Source of the DNA: Parietichytrium sp. I65-24A
Lineage: Eukaryota > Sar > Bigyra > Thraustochytrida > Thraustochytriidae
Reading direction: 5' to 3'
Assembly (NCBI GenBank): GCA_012862575.1
Contig: BLSF01000028.1
Location: forward strand, 372,001-436,000
DNA length: 64,000 nt
The notes beneath the pieces are model-generated. The model did no database searches. It was not told where the DNA came from and saw nothing but the letters and a program-made list of their open reading frames with translations. This document shows positions 20,930-30,537 of this stretch, piece by piece. The position numbers and the translations under genes are program-made. Every line of letters begins with the position of its first letter. Positions within the stretch are counted from its first letter, which is position 1.

Positions 20930-22927
20930 ATGAACAAAGCCGTGGCGGTCTTCGGACTGCTCCTCCTCTCCCTGGGGACAATTTTCACCATCGTTATCTC
21001 AGTCCTCGAAGACTGGGTGCGCGTCGGGTTGATTGGAGACGATTTTGCTGTGTGCAGCGTGGAAAATCAACCTATTGGAACCCTTGGACTTTATACAGCA
21101 ACTTACGATGCAAGCTGCGTAGCAAGCATCGAGGGCGCTGAAGCTCAAGCTACGGCAGCATCTTATGCTGCGTTTGATGCAGTCGAAGGAAGCACTACCA
21201 GCTTTTGGCCACTTTTCCCAACACAAACTGCTTATGGAAGCTCCGATGGCGAGGACTTTGAGTCCTGCGAAGCTTTCTATACTGCCGGCTCTGATGGATA
21301 CACAGCCACTGCACAAGTAGGCTACGGTCTCTTCGAAAAGCTCTTGATCCCGGCTTTGGAAGCAAATATTGCGTCGAATTACCCGGTCTTTGTAGAAACT
21401 TTTGTCAACGGAACCCTCGCTCTCGATCAAACAGTTGCTACGGTGTGGAAAGGTAATGTCGCTTTGAGCTCTCCACAAATTGTTGGAAACGTGAAAATTG
21501 CCGCAACTGCTCTGGCGGGAGGGATCGCAGCATTTTACAACAAGTCCGGGGACTTGGAAGCTGATGTAACTGAGCTTCTCACATTAGATTCTTCGAATGT
21601 GACCACACACTGCGCGAATTTTGGACCTTACAGTGGGAACTGTACGATAGCCCTATACGGTGCACAGGCTTTCCTCAATGCCATGCTTCCGATTTTGCCA
21701 GCATTTGGAGTAACCGCTGATTACACTAGCTTGACCACGCTGTTTCTTGGGGCACAGAACTTTGACCCAACTCTTTGGATGTCAGTTTCAAGTGTGTCAT
21801 TGTACGCGTTGAGTGCCGGCTTGGTGGAAGTTGCAACCGAAGAAAACAAGTTTCTTGCCGAGCAGGCAAAAGGACTTACTGGTATCTGCTTAAAGAATGC
21901 AGCGTACACAATGCAAAGCTGCCTCTCAGTGTTCACTGGACTCCCGACCGATTTAGGCGCATCGTGGGATTTTTGTACACTCGCAACAAACATGGGTTAC
22001 ACAAACTCAGTCATACCCAGTGCGAACTGCAGCGCATCCGCTCTGCTGAACGACTTGAACACTACGAAGTTTGCAGGACTAATTGAAGAGGATATGCTCG
22101 AACAAATTCCGCTCCTTGCTGGATTTGTTGAAACGTGTGCTGAGCTTAGTTTGCCTTGGGAGCAACTTCAAGCCTACCCTTCTTCCTTCGACAACGTCTA
22201 CACCAATAGCACGTGTCAAGCAGTGTTGTTAAACCCTACTGGTGATCTGTCGGACCAAACAGGAATTCCTGCTTCTGTGGCAACTCCTTTCGTGTTGTGT
22301 GGCGCGATGAGCCCAAACTGCTACAATTTCGCCGACTTTATGCGCTACGCAGCAATGGCCAATAAAGACCTGACAATATTCGCCGTGGGAGTTGAAAACT
22401 GCATTGCAACGAACGATATTCTGTACACAGATTGCGTCAATAATGTGTTTAAGAACGGCGAAACTACTGGCGGGAAACTTCTCGCGGAATATGTCTTCCA
22501 ATCTGTGCTTGGCGGGAACACCACAGAGGAGTGGGTCGCAGCCTGTGAGGAGGACGAAATCGATGCAAGCCGCGTCGAACTTGCGCAAGTGCTCGTGCCT
22601 GTCGGCTTGGCCTGCGAGATTATCGCTACTATGATTTGCCTGGCTTACGTCCTCTCTTCAAAGTCGCTCTTCGGTGTGGTGTCAGGCTTGATCTGTCTGC
22701 TTGGCACAACTCTCACTATCGTTGCTTTTATGATGGTCATGTCTGCTCCAGTCTATCAGAATGTATCTGTACCTTGCGAGACGCCAGGAGGTAAATGCTA
22801 CAAGGATGGATCCGCCAAAAGCTTTGCCTATCTCTCCATTCTGTTGCCTCTTATAGCTACCTTCTTCATTCTTGGTTCTACGTGTTGCAACCGGGTCAAG
22901 GTTGGAGATGAGAGCTTTGCCAAGTAA
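20930..22927 (+). CDS. Tetraspan membrane protein with giant first extracellular loop (claudin-like topology)
   Basis: A 665-residue intronless protein; the ATG at 20930 replaces an upstream TTG. Four hydrophobic segments lie at about 4-24, 553-575, 579-603 and 633-652. The first extracellular loop therefore spans about 525 residues. It holds many cysteines and N-glycosylation sequons (for example NGT, NKS, NVT, NCS, NNT). Shortly after TM1 there is a W, then C42, then GLYTATYDASC (C63), recalling the W...GLW-C-C signature of the claudin/PMP22 superfamily, but the rest of the loop is unlike it. The second loop has one cysteine pair (PCETPGGKC). The C-terminus is short and cytosolic. It is probably a surface or endomembrane glycoprotein. 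Neither ligand nor family can be assigned with confidence. Confidence 0.75.
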   Translation: MNKAVAVFGLLLLSLGTIFTIVISVLEDWVRVGLIGDDFAVCSVENQPIGTLGLYTATYDASCVASIEGAEAQATAASYAAFDAVEGSTTSFWPLFPTQTAYGSSDGEDFESCEAFYTAGSDGYTATAQVGYGLFEKLLIPALEANIASNYPVFVETFVNGTLALDQTVATVWKGNVALSSPQIVGNVKIAATALAGGIAAFYNKSGDLEADVTELLTLDSSNVTTHCANFGPYSGNCTIALYGAQAFLNAMLPILPAFGVTADYTSLTTLFLGAQNFDPTLWMSVSSVSLYALSAGLVEVATEENKFLAEQAKGLTGICLKNAAYTMQSCLSVFTGLPTDLGASWDFCTLATNMGYTNSVIPSANCSASALLNDLNTTKFAGLIEEDMLEQIPLLAGFVETCAELSLPWEQLQAYPSSFDNVYTNSTCQAVLLNPTGDLSDQTGIPASVATPFVLCGAMSPNCYNFADFMRYAAMANKDLTIFAVGVENCIATNDILYTDCVNNVFKNGETTGGKLLAEYVFQSVLGGNTTEEWVAACEEDEIDASRVELAQVLVPVGLACEIIATMICLAYVLSSKSLFGVVSGLICLLGTTLTIVAFMMVMSAPVYQNVSVPCETPGGKCYKDGSAKSFAYLSILLPLIATFFILGSTCCNRVKVGDESFAK

Positions 22928-24245
22928 ACATCAAGCCTTGTATTGGGCCCGTGGTGTATCGCGCGGCGTACGGGCATTGGGATTGTCTTCGACCGCGAAC
23001 CTCCTCAACAATAAATCATAGCTCTACTGGCTAAAATTTAATGCTTTTCGGTTCTTCTTTTAAAAACTTGCAAAAATACTACAGCCGCGAAAATGCGACC
23101 CTCAGCGTTGAAAATGATTTCATTCATCATAGGCGACTACACCTGAAGAGCCTTCAGGCTCTCTTTTGGACCCTTGTATTCCTTGTATGTTTTCGTGACA
23201 TTGGATTCTATTCTGAGCACTGGTAGCTACGGTGTTTTTAAATTTAAACTTCTGGCTACTCGACTACTCCAGCTGTACGTGCCGTTCTCTAGGACATCAA
23301 TATTGCTTACTAAGCCCCTTCAAAATCGAACTGAAACGCTTTTGGCCAACGAAAACAATAAGAGCCAACTGGACCAAAGCCTTACGGCACGCGCTAGTCT
23401 CTCTTATAGACGTTAACGCAACCTACCGTCCCAATACCCTTGTACCATCCGCCTCTTACTCGCGGACCGTACTCCCATCCCTTAATGCTACCTACCCATT
23501 TCCCTAGAAGAGCCTCTCTCTTAAGATTACTAGTAACGCAATTCGAGTAAAGTTCCTTCCTCCGACCTTAACAACCTTAACCGAGACAGTCTTACGGTAA
23601 AGCTCTATCACTCCTAGCGCATCGGGGGAAAAGAAAGGTGGTCGAGGTGGTGTGTTCTCTCGAGCAGCTTAGGCGCGCTGGTAAAGGAAAAGCGTAAGTC
23701 GGTCGGTGGGTACTCGCGGGGGTGGTGCCGACGACACGGGACCCGGGTTGCGCGGACGGTCAGTTACAGAACGGCCGCGGTTTTCCGCCGTTACGCGCCA
23801 CGCCACTGTGCTGTACATGTTGCGGAGAAACGTGCCGCGGGGGACGCCATTCCGGTGGTGAGAGAAAGAGACCAAGTAGAGGGAAAGAAAGAGAGACGAA
23901 GATTGGAGAGAGAGAGAGGCTAGTGGCGGAGCAGCCGTTTGTAAAGAGGTTGGGCGGCTCGGGTGCCAAGGAACAAGCTGGGAGGGATCTTGTCCGCTTG
24001 TTCGCTACCTTTGCAAGGCTAGCTCCTTACGTTGCTGTTAAAAGAAAATTAAAATACGCGCTGGAGTCTACGGGAAGAAATTGGAGCAGAAGAGACGCTC
24101 GTTAGGGTTTAGTTGGCTCACAAGAAGGAGATTGAATGAAATAGCTTGCCGCAAGTTCTTGAGGAGAGGGAGAGAGAGAGAGAGAGATTTGGGACACAAA
24201 ACACATAGACAGCAAAGAAGGAAGAGAAGGAGAACGAGTGGAGTG
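22928..24245. other. Intergenic region and 5' leader, no gene seen
   Basis: 1.3 kb. The part at 23400-23640 is rich in CCTAC/CTTAC motifs without a recognisable gene. From 23850 to 24240 the sequence is GA-rich (GAGAGAGA at 24170-24186), likely the 5' UTR/promoter of the PHD gene, with a short upstream ATG frame at 24136 (ATGAAATAG). Confidence 0.5.
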
Positions 24246-26138
24246 ATGCTGGTTTCCAATCATACGGAGGAGAATGCCAAGGGTCACAACCCTGCAGCCG
24301 TTGCCATGTCGCCTCGGAGCAAAACAAATGCGGAAGGAAGGGCTTGCGCACGAAGGTTGCCGAGCGCCAGCAAGCTGCAGAAAACTGACACCAGCGACAT
24401 CATGAAAGCGTTCAAAAACCAGCCACCCAAACTGAAGTTTTCGGTGGAGGACCAGCCGGACTCACCTTCATCCTGCAGCGGCCCGGAGGAAAGCTGTGAG
24501 GAGGGCAAGGTGTCTTGCACTTTTGAAGGCGCTATTAGTGTGCTGGAACCGGTCCTGAGGTGCCCGAGCCCAGAGCGCAGCAGTACAGGAGAATCCGATG
24601 CGGGGCGCGCTCGGAGCCTTTTGCGCGACTTGATTCGAGCTCTCGTAAAGGCGGAGGAGCACTGCATCTCTTTAGGGCCTCAAGAGTCTGAAGAAGATGA
24701 AATTTGCAATAGAGAGGAAGAAATTGCTTCGGTCACGCAAGGGAAGTGCGGCAAAGACGACATTTCTTCTGACAAGCCGAGCAAAGGCGTTAAATTCGCA
24801 AGCACCACGCTTGGTGTTTTGACGACCCCGAACATTGGCGTGGAGGGATCTGAAAAGCCTTGCTTTGAGCTGGTGAAAACACTGCACTTTGCCAGTACAT
24901 GTGCTAAGAAGTTGCAAAATTCGTTGACTTCTTCGACGAGCAACGAGACCCGTGCTTTCCTCCAGCAAGGCATCGTTCAGCTTGAAAAGTATGCATACCG
25001 GAACAAGTACTTTGTTTCTTCATGTAGCGTCTTGAAGGAGACCTTGAAAGGTATAGTCAACGGTGACGCCCAGCTCAATTTGTACCACAAACTCTACCAA
25101 GCCGTCGAGACAGGAATCCGATTCATTCTGCGCAAACTTTTCAACAAGCCGCTCAAACGGTACTATTACCAGGAGGCTGATTCGGATTTTGAGGAGGAGT
25201 CGACCTGCGACCGTGCCGTGAATTTGGAAGTCGGAGACATGGGCTCGTATGAATTTAACAACGACGATGTTGCATCCATCATTCGCGATGCTCTCGTCAT
25301 TTGGCATGACACCCTCCCTGTGGTGCAAAAATGGGCCAAAGAATTGCAGAAAGATTCGAGGGAAGAGTCTGTTTGCGGGACCCAGTTGATCACGCGTGAA
25401 TCCAGCGAGGAATCCGAGACCCCTACGGTCTCCTCCATGGACATGGACAACGATGTAACCGAACACAGCAAAGACCAGATGTCGGACACGGGCGGTTTAC
25501 TCCGCTCACACCCTATATTGTTTGATTTCACCGAAGACACCTTCCATGAATGGGAAGAGAAGGTGTCCTCTCTCCACATGTTCAGCCATGCTCAGCAATT
25601 TCTCCATGGACTATTCGCAGAAACTCCAGGGGTCGCAGAGGCCATTAACGACCAAGAAGAGGTTCGCTATTTCTTCGAAGCCTGTGATCGAGCTGCACGC
25701 ACCTTCAATATGCGAGCTCAATTCCCCTTTCTTACGGTTCGAAAGCCATATGAACTTATTAGTACGCTCGGAAGCCACCAACAGCTTTCTGAGGAGCTCA
25801 CTGCTTGGTTGGACCAGTACGAAGATTTCGTACAAAGCAAATCTCTTGTGCGTTCCACTCGCAAGCGAAGACATGTTGCCGTGGAACGCGAGCCACAGGA
25901 AATCGCCGCAACATTTCGATTCCCGTCAGTTTATCTTTCGTCTCAGGAGATGCCAGATGTAGATCGCGACTCGGACGAAGGCTTGCCTTGCTGCGTGTGC
26001 CTCGAGCCGGTGGATTACAGTTCGTCCGGTCTAGGCGTAAGCTGTGAATTTTGCAAGCGCTCTTTCCATTGGCGGTGCCTTAGCATTGAAGAAACTGCCT
26101 TGTATTGCTGTGATGATTGTAGAGATGAGCGACGCTAG
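24246..26138 (+). CDS. PHD-finger protein
   Basis: A 630-residue intronless protein. The ATG at 24246 is taken as start; the frame is open upstream only from a TTG and that part is a GA-repeat translation. The N-terminal 100 residues are low complexity; two predominantly helical regions follow (about 140-360 and 420-560). The C-terminal 50 residues form a zinc finger of the PHD type: CCVC, then VSCEFC, then SFHWRC and a final CDDC (C4-H-C3 spacing). PHD fingers read histone H3 tails, often methylated or unmodified Lys4, so a nuclear chromatin role is likely. There are acidic and serine-rich linkers (EESEE) that may be phosphorylated. No SET, BAH or bromodomain is visible. Histone specificity is not predicted. 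Confidence 0.8.
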   Translation: MLVSNHTEENAKGHNPAAVAMSPRSKTNAEGRACARRLPSASKLQKTDTSDIMKAFKNQPPKLKFSVEDQPDSPSSCSGPEESCEEGKVSCTFEGAISVLEPVLRCPSPERSSTGESDAGRARSLLRDLIRALVKAEEHCISLGPQESEEDEICNREEEIASVTQGKCGKDDISSDKPSKGVKFASTTLGVLTTPNIGVEGSEKPCFELVKTLHFASTCAKKLQNSLTSSTSNETRAFLQQGIVQLEKYAYRNKYFVSSCSVLKETLKGIVNGDAQLNLYHKLYQAVETGIRFILRKLFNKPLKRYYYQEADSDFEEESTCDRAVNLEVGDMGSYEFNNDDVASIIRDALVIWHDTLPVVQKWAKELQKDSREESVCGTQLITRESSEESETPTVSSMDMDNDVTEHSKDQMSDTGGLLRSHPILFDFTEDTFHEWEEKVSSLHMFSHAQQFLHGLFAETPGVAEAINDQEEVRYFFEACDRAARTFNMRAQFPFLTVRKPYELISTLGSHQQLSEELTAWLDQYEDFVQSKSLVRSTRKRRHVAVEREPQEIAATFRFPSVYLSSQEMPDVDRDSDEGLPCCVCLEPVDYSSSGLGVSCEFCKRSFHWRCLSIEETALYCCDDCRDERR

Positions 26139-26476
26139 GTGCTAGCAATTTTAACCCCTGTCCATGTCAAACCATGGACCAGAACTTTACTTTTGGAGTT
26201 CCAAACCACATTTCTAATCGATACCTCTGAACCTTTACCAGGATATTAATAATAATAGTTCCTGCTCGTGTCTACTTTCTCTATTCGCGCTGTATTCTGG
26301 CGGTGAGCGCGCCCCCGTCGGGCGTGGGTTGTTGTCTCCCTAAAAAGTGAAAAGTTATTCCAAGTCACAAATCGTTAAAACCCACTGAGAAAAACACTAG
26401 GATGGCCTTCTTTCGATTTGGCGAACTGTGGTGTGGACTTTGACTCGAAAGACCTCTCTCGGCCATCCAGGCAGCA
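26139..26476. other. Intergenic spacer
   Basis: 338 bases between two same-strand genes. No coding or repeat signal beyond a CG-rich patch near 26300. Confidence 0.6.
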
Positions 26477-27133
26477 ATGGCTCTTGCAAGGGTGCTGGAA
26501 GACAGCGTCACCAGAGAACTCGATGCCGCTTTCTACGATGCAGACTGGCATGCAGTCGAGGTTTCAGACTTGGCACAGCGGTACAACGTGGACCTGACGG
26601 AGGGACATACCCGTGAGGTGGCCAACAGGCTGTTTGAGTTGCACGGGCCAAACATCTCCAGCACGCCACAGCCGTGCCCTGCTTGGCTTTGTTGCTTGTT
26701 GCCAATGCTGAAGAGGACGCCAAGTATGCTGGCGTACAAGGCGTGTATCCCGGAAAGCGCATACATTGTGAGAGGCGGAAAACAGCTGTGTATTGACCCT
26801 GTCTCCGTGGTGCCAGGAGATATCATTTTAGTGAAAGCGGGCCAACTTGTACCTGCCGACTGCCGGATAGTTGAATGCTCCGATGATTTGGCGTTTTACC
26901 CTTTTCACAGTAGCGAGAGGACGCTTTCGGTCTCAAATCAATCCGACCCAAGGGCGCCCTTTCTCAAATGCAGCTGTGCGCTTTACTTCGGGTGCACTAT
27001 AGCGACTGGTAGCGCAAAGGGGATCGTGGTTGGCACTGGCGAACATACTGTGCTGAGCTCTCTCGTCCGGCGGAAGTTGTGGCCCCCCAGCATTAACCAG
27101 GAGGTGGACGAACAAATGCTCCTTCCCCTGTAA
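26477..27133 (+). CDS. Stand-alone P-type ATPase N-terminal plus actuator-domain protein
   Basis: A 218-residue ORF from an ATG at 26477. Residues 24-65 (DLAQRYNVDLTEGHTREVAN..) match the cation-transporter N-terminal domain of P-type II ATPases. Residues 88-205 match the actuator (A) domain: IVRGGK, then DPVSVVPGDIILVKAGQLVP with ADCRIVEC, and later IATGSAKGIVVGTGEHT. The catalytic TGES loop expected near residue 145 is replaced by HSSERTLS. There is no DKTGT phosphorylation motif, no ATP-binding domain and none of the ten membrane helices; only a short hydrophobic piece (CPAWLCCLL) replaces TM1-2. The frame is intact, and the next gene begins (opposite strand) only 364 bp downstream, so the missing 700 residues cannot be nearby. 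It is either a repurposed regulatory fragment of a Na/K- or SERCA-type pump or a truncated gene still open by chance. Confidence 0.75.
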   Translation: MALARVLEDSVTRELDAAFYDADWHAVEVSDLAQRYNVDLTEGHTREVANRLFELHGPNISSTPQPCPAWLCCLLPMLKRTPSMLAYKACIPESAYIVRGGKQLCIDPVSVVPGDIILVKAGQLVPADCRIVECSDDLAFYPFHSSERTLSVSNQSDPRAPFLKCSCALYFGCTIATGSAKGIVVGTGEHTVLSSLVRRKLWPPSINQEVDEQMLLPL

Positions 27134-27496
27134 AAGAAGAAGAGAAAGGGATCCAATGTTGTGTATACTTTATTATTCTCTGTCAGAATCAGACCCTGCA
27201 ATTTTTGTAAACATCTACCAAACACAGAACTGCAAAGATTAATTTACTCCTGATCAATCAAGAGAACGCAAATCAGCGCGAAAACTTGTCAACAATTATT
27301 ATTTTTACCCTTTTTTTTTGAATACTTTCTTTTCATGGATGTGCGCCGGTTATCCGAGGAGGTGGAAGACCAGCTTTTGGTTGCGGCACAAGAGTTGCAT
27401 TCGAGATTGTGAAAGCTCGAGGCTCCTGAACTGCAGTCTGCTATTTTTTTCTCTTTGCAAAGAAACGAGATTTGAACATGAATCTGAAGGCCCGCT
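27134..27496. other. Intergenic spacer, convergent ends
   Basis: 363 bases, AT-rich, between the ATPase-fragment gene and UQCRB. No other gene is seen. Confidence 0.65.
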
Positions 27497-27881
27497 CTAT
27501 TTAAGGAGATCCTTCTCTTCCCTAATAGCCTTGAACCTCTCCATGAGCGGAGCAAGGTAGACTTTTCCTGGCTCCTGAACAGCCTGGACTTCTTTTGGGA
27601 GGTACTCGTGCTTGAAGTTCATGTCAATTGCACGGGAAATTCTACGCTGGCGGGCAATGTACCTGCAGAAACAAAACACGTTTCCAGTGTCAACATCCGG
27701 ATGCATCTCTCCACGAAATTGGCGACAAAAGAACTTACTCCTCCTTTGGAATGTACTTGAGTGCCTGCTGCAGATCAGGGTTCTCGGCAATGATGATGTC
27801 CTCGTACCTGAGTCCATACTGAGCAAGGGACTTGTGAACCTGCTTCTGGTACCACCGCGCGACGGTCTTCATCAAACTCAT
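27497..27881 (-). CDS. UQCRB: Ubiquinol-cytochrome c reductase 14-kDa subunit (UQCRB / QCR7), two exons
   Basis: Complement of 27739-27881 and 27497-27662, with a 76-bp GT-AG intron (27663-27738, donor GTAAGT, acceptor TGCAG). The 102-residue product begins MSLMKTVARWYQKQVHKSLA, continues YGLRYEDIIIAENPDLQQAL and has the junction PKEE|YIARQRRISRA, then a C-terminal EPGKVYLAPLMERFKAIREE. These match the small alpha-helical subunit 7 of mitochondrial complex III in length and order (GLRYEDI and YLxPxL blocks). Neither exon is obvious as an isolated ORF because the natural frame is broken by the intron. It acts on the matrix side of the inner mitochondrial membrane. Confidence 0.92.
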
Positions 27882-29017
27882 CTTGCTCAATTCCTATACA
27901 CCTTGTACACACTTTTCGCAACCAAATGTTAGCGTCACCTTCCCATCTCAGTCGCACGACAGCAAGCCACCTTTCCCCGACAAACCAGCGCCGTGTTTCC
28001 CATTTGCCAGCGTCATGCGAGACCCTAAGAATCACACACGCGTCTCCACATTGTGCGAGACTGCTCGGTTGAGCGATTGGAGCCGTCACGTCGCCAAGCC
28101 AAGAAAACCATCTGCACACAGCACACTATCTGCACTCACATCACCGCGTCTCACACTAACCACCACACGCTCTCTCAAAGCACTTACAAACGACACCTAA
28201 TTCGCGCCCTTGACCTCTTCTTCCCTTCTTTCGCGATATTCTGCGCACCGTCCGTCTGCACCGCACGCACAGCCAGCGACGCTTATTGCTACTGCTTGAG
28301 ATAAGTGAACATTAATGTGTGGTACGCGACAGAGTGCGAGAAATTGTTCACAGCGTGCGTCGAGGAGGGAGCAGGCGAGAAATCTGCCCTGACCGATTGG
28401 GTTAGGGTGGTCTGCCGTCACTTCGGGTGCTCACAGATGTACTCGCAGCCTATCTCCTATATCCAAACATTACTCCGAACAGCTAAAGGCTATTATTCAT
28501 TCTGCTAATATTACCCTAGCTGTATCGACTAGACTTTGTAATATCAACGGTTCCATACTGATTTCAGTGATCTTTATTAATGGAGTACCGTACTACCCGT
28601 ACCCAGTACTGAGTACCGTAGTAGCTGGCATTACCGGTACCGGTACCGGTAGTGAAAGAAGGTGAGAAACAAAAGAATTCTGAAAGTGTTCTCTGTTCAT
28701 GTTGAATGAACGAGTTCATTCATCAATCATCGAACAAAACCCAACAAAACTGTTTTGGAAATTTTTAAAATTTGAAATTTGAAAAATTGTCCGAGGTGGC
28801 GATCGCTGGGGGACATCATACGAGGGACAGGCGCGTGGCATTGGCATTGGCATTGGCGTTGGCATTGGCGCGATTGTGGAGATTCTGAGACAGCTCGAAG
28901 ACGCGCCAATACCATCCTGGACCGCTCGTGGCAAGAGTCGGAAGAGCAGAGCGCTGCACGGTTGAACGGTTGACGGGACAGCGACTGTGGAGGAAGTGGA
29001 GAAACTGGAAGAGGAAG
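27882..29017. other. Intergenic region, divergent promoters
   Basis: 1.1 kb between divergently transcribed UQCRB and RNASEH2B. It contains a CCGGTA run (GGTACCGGTACCGGTA, about 28635-28650), GTACC/GTACT-rich sequence at 28580-28620 and a GGCATT hexanucleotide cluster (28837-28870). No gene is seen. Confidence 0.6.
28837..28870 (+). promoter_or_regulatory. Cluster of inverted CCAAT boxes (GGCATT hexamer repeat)
   Basis: About five tandem GGCATT/GGCGTT units, giving four ATTGG (reverse CCAAT) pentamers spaced by six bases. The cluster ends about 148 bp upstream of the RNASEH2B start codon. CCAAT is the binding site of the NF-Y/HAP complex. A regulatory role here is inference; it may equally be a plain hexanucleotide repeat. 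Confidence 0.4.
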
Positions 29018-30273
29018 ATGGCCAGGTACAGATGCTCGAGCGAGCGCGATGAGACGTTTGTACTTGTGTTTGATTGCGGAGGTGAGTGGGGCCGGGTTGT
29101 GGAGTAGAAAGGGCGTGCAGGCGCTAATTGTTGATGGCTTGCATTCGTACACGCTTTAGATGAGATCCGAGCAGGCGAGAAGCCTGTGTTTGTGTCGCTC
29201 CCGAGCCCAAAAAATGGTAAGTTTCTGTCTGCTCGTATGCACTGCTTCGAGTGCAGACTGGTGAGCTCCCACTGACAGTAGGGGGTTATGCAGATAGCCT
29301 TGTCAAGATGGCCAAAGCAGGCACTCGATGGTTCGAGACGCAGATAGTTCGAAGCCACAAACCATCGAGTTGGCTGGTTGATCAAAGTGTGCAAAGTGAT
29401 GGAGTCCTGTGAGTTTGAATTGCGTGTTTGAATAGTGTCACCCTCACAGCGATATATCTGATCTCTTGAACACGTTGTTATTTTGTGTACAGATACGTGT
29501 GTTCAACGTATGACATTCGATTTATACTGCTGGCTGTGGTGGAGAGGGTCAAGGTTGACTGTCCCGTGAAGGAATTGTTCGATGGCGAGGAGGCAGAAGG
29601 TTTCCAGATGTTGGCTAGCTGCCCTGATCTGCTTCAAAAATTGTCATCCATTTGCGATGTGAGTGGTAAGTATCGAATGAAAAAAGCTCACATTCTATCT
29701 TTATTCTCCACTTAGATTTGCACTGATCGGACGTTGTGTATCACAGAAACGTACGGCCCGCAAATGGAAACCGTCTCCAGAAACGACTCAAAGGCTGAAG
29801 CGTGGCTCTTGGCAAAGCTGGAGCGGATCTGCACAAAGTTGTACAAAAAACAACACTCTACAATGGAAACAGGCGGGGTGTCCGTCTCAACATTTCATAT
29901 CTGTTCTGCGCCCGCGCATAAGAAAGATTCAGGCGCGGAATTCGTGGATCGCAAGTCCCTCAAAGCTTTCATGCCGGCGGCCATACAACTTTTGAGCGAG
30001 TATTTATCTCCGGCGTGGGTGGAAAAGCTTGAGACTCAGTACGGCGCCAATATTGCCAATGAGGCCCAGACGTCTTCCCGGAACGATTTGGCAGACATAC
30101 ACCGCTTTAGTCGCAAGGTAAATGCAGGATCCCAACAACAAGGCGAAGAGATTTCAAAACCACCAGAACTTAGTTTTGCACAGAAGAGGCTCACCAAAGT
30201 AGATACCAAGGGCATGAGCAGTATTTCTTCTTTCTTCACGAAAAAGGTCCAGCCTGCGAAGAAGATTGACTGA
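29018..30273 (+). CDS. RNASEH2B: Ribonuclease H2 subunit B, five exons
   Basis: Joined from 29018-29081, 29160-29216, 29294-29408, 29493-29658 and 29716-30273; 320 codons including stop, 319 residues. The four introns are 78, 77, 84 and 57 bp, all GT-AG (donors GTGAGT or GTAAGT). The translation carries family landmarks: FVSLPSPKN, SSWLVDQSVQSDGVLYVCST and YDIRFILLAVVE near the N-terminal triple-barrel, then a helical C-terminal half. The C-terminus reads KGMSSISSFFTKK, a PCNA-interacting peptide of the I-x-x-F-F type with Met where the canonical Gln sits, as in the human subunit. RNase H2 removes ribonucleotides and RNA-DNA hybrids in nuclear DNA; B is a non-catalytic structural subunit that docks the enzyme to PCNA. 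Without splicing only the last two exons are visible. Confidence 0.9.
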
Positions 30274-30537
30274 AGGTTCCCAAATTCTGTAGAGAATGTA
30301 AAATGCAGTGCTCGGGTCACCTAAACCATGGCGCGAATTTGTTTTTTCAAGACATGCATACAAGATCTGGATACTATCTAGAGAAACTAATTTCATATTT
30401 CAAGCACGTGTCTACACTTAGGATCTAAATTCTGTTTCCACTGCGATCACGCTCATCCGGTCGCCCTAACAAATGTCTCAACCAAACATCGCAAGGACCA
30501 GCACTGTTTGTCTGATCGTTGAATCACGTGACCAGCT

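Noticed and set aside
27115-27500. Possible downstream exons completing the P-type ATPase
   Set aside because: Only a weak GTAAAA donor is present and the UQCRB gene on the other strand leaves no room for the remaining domains.
29310-29350. B-box-like GGTTCGAGAC resembling a tRNA gene
   Set aside because: It lies inside exon 3 of RNASEH2B and no cloverleaf can be drawn around it.
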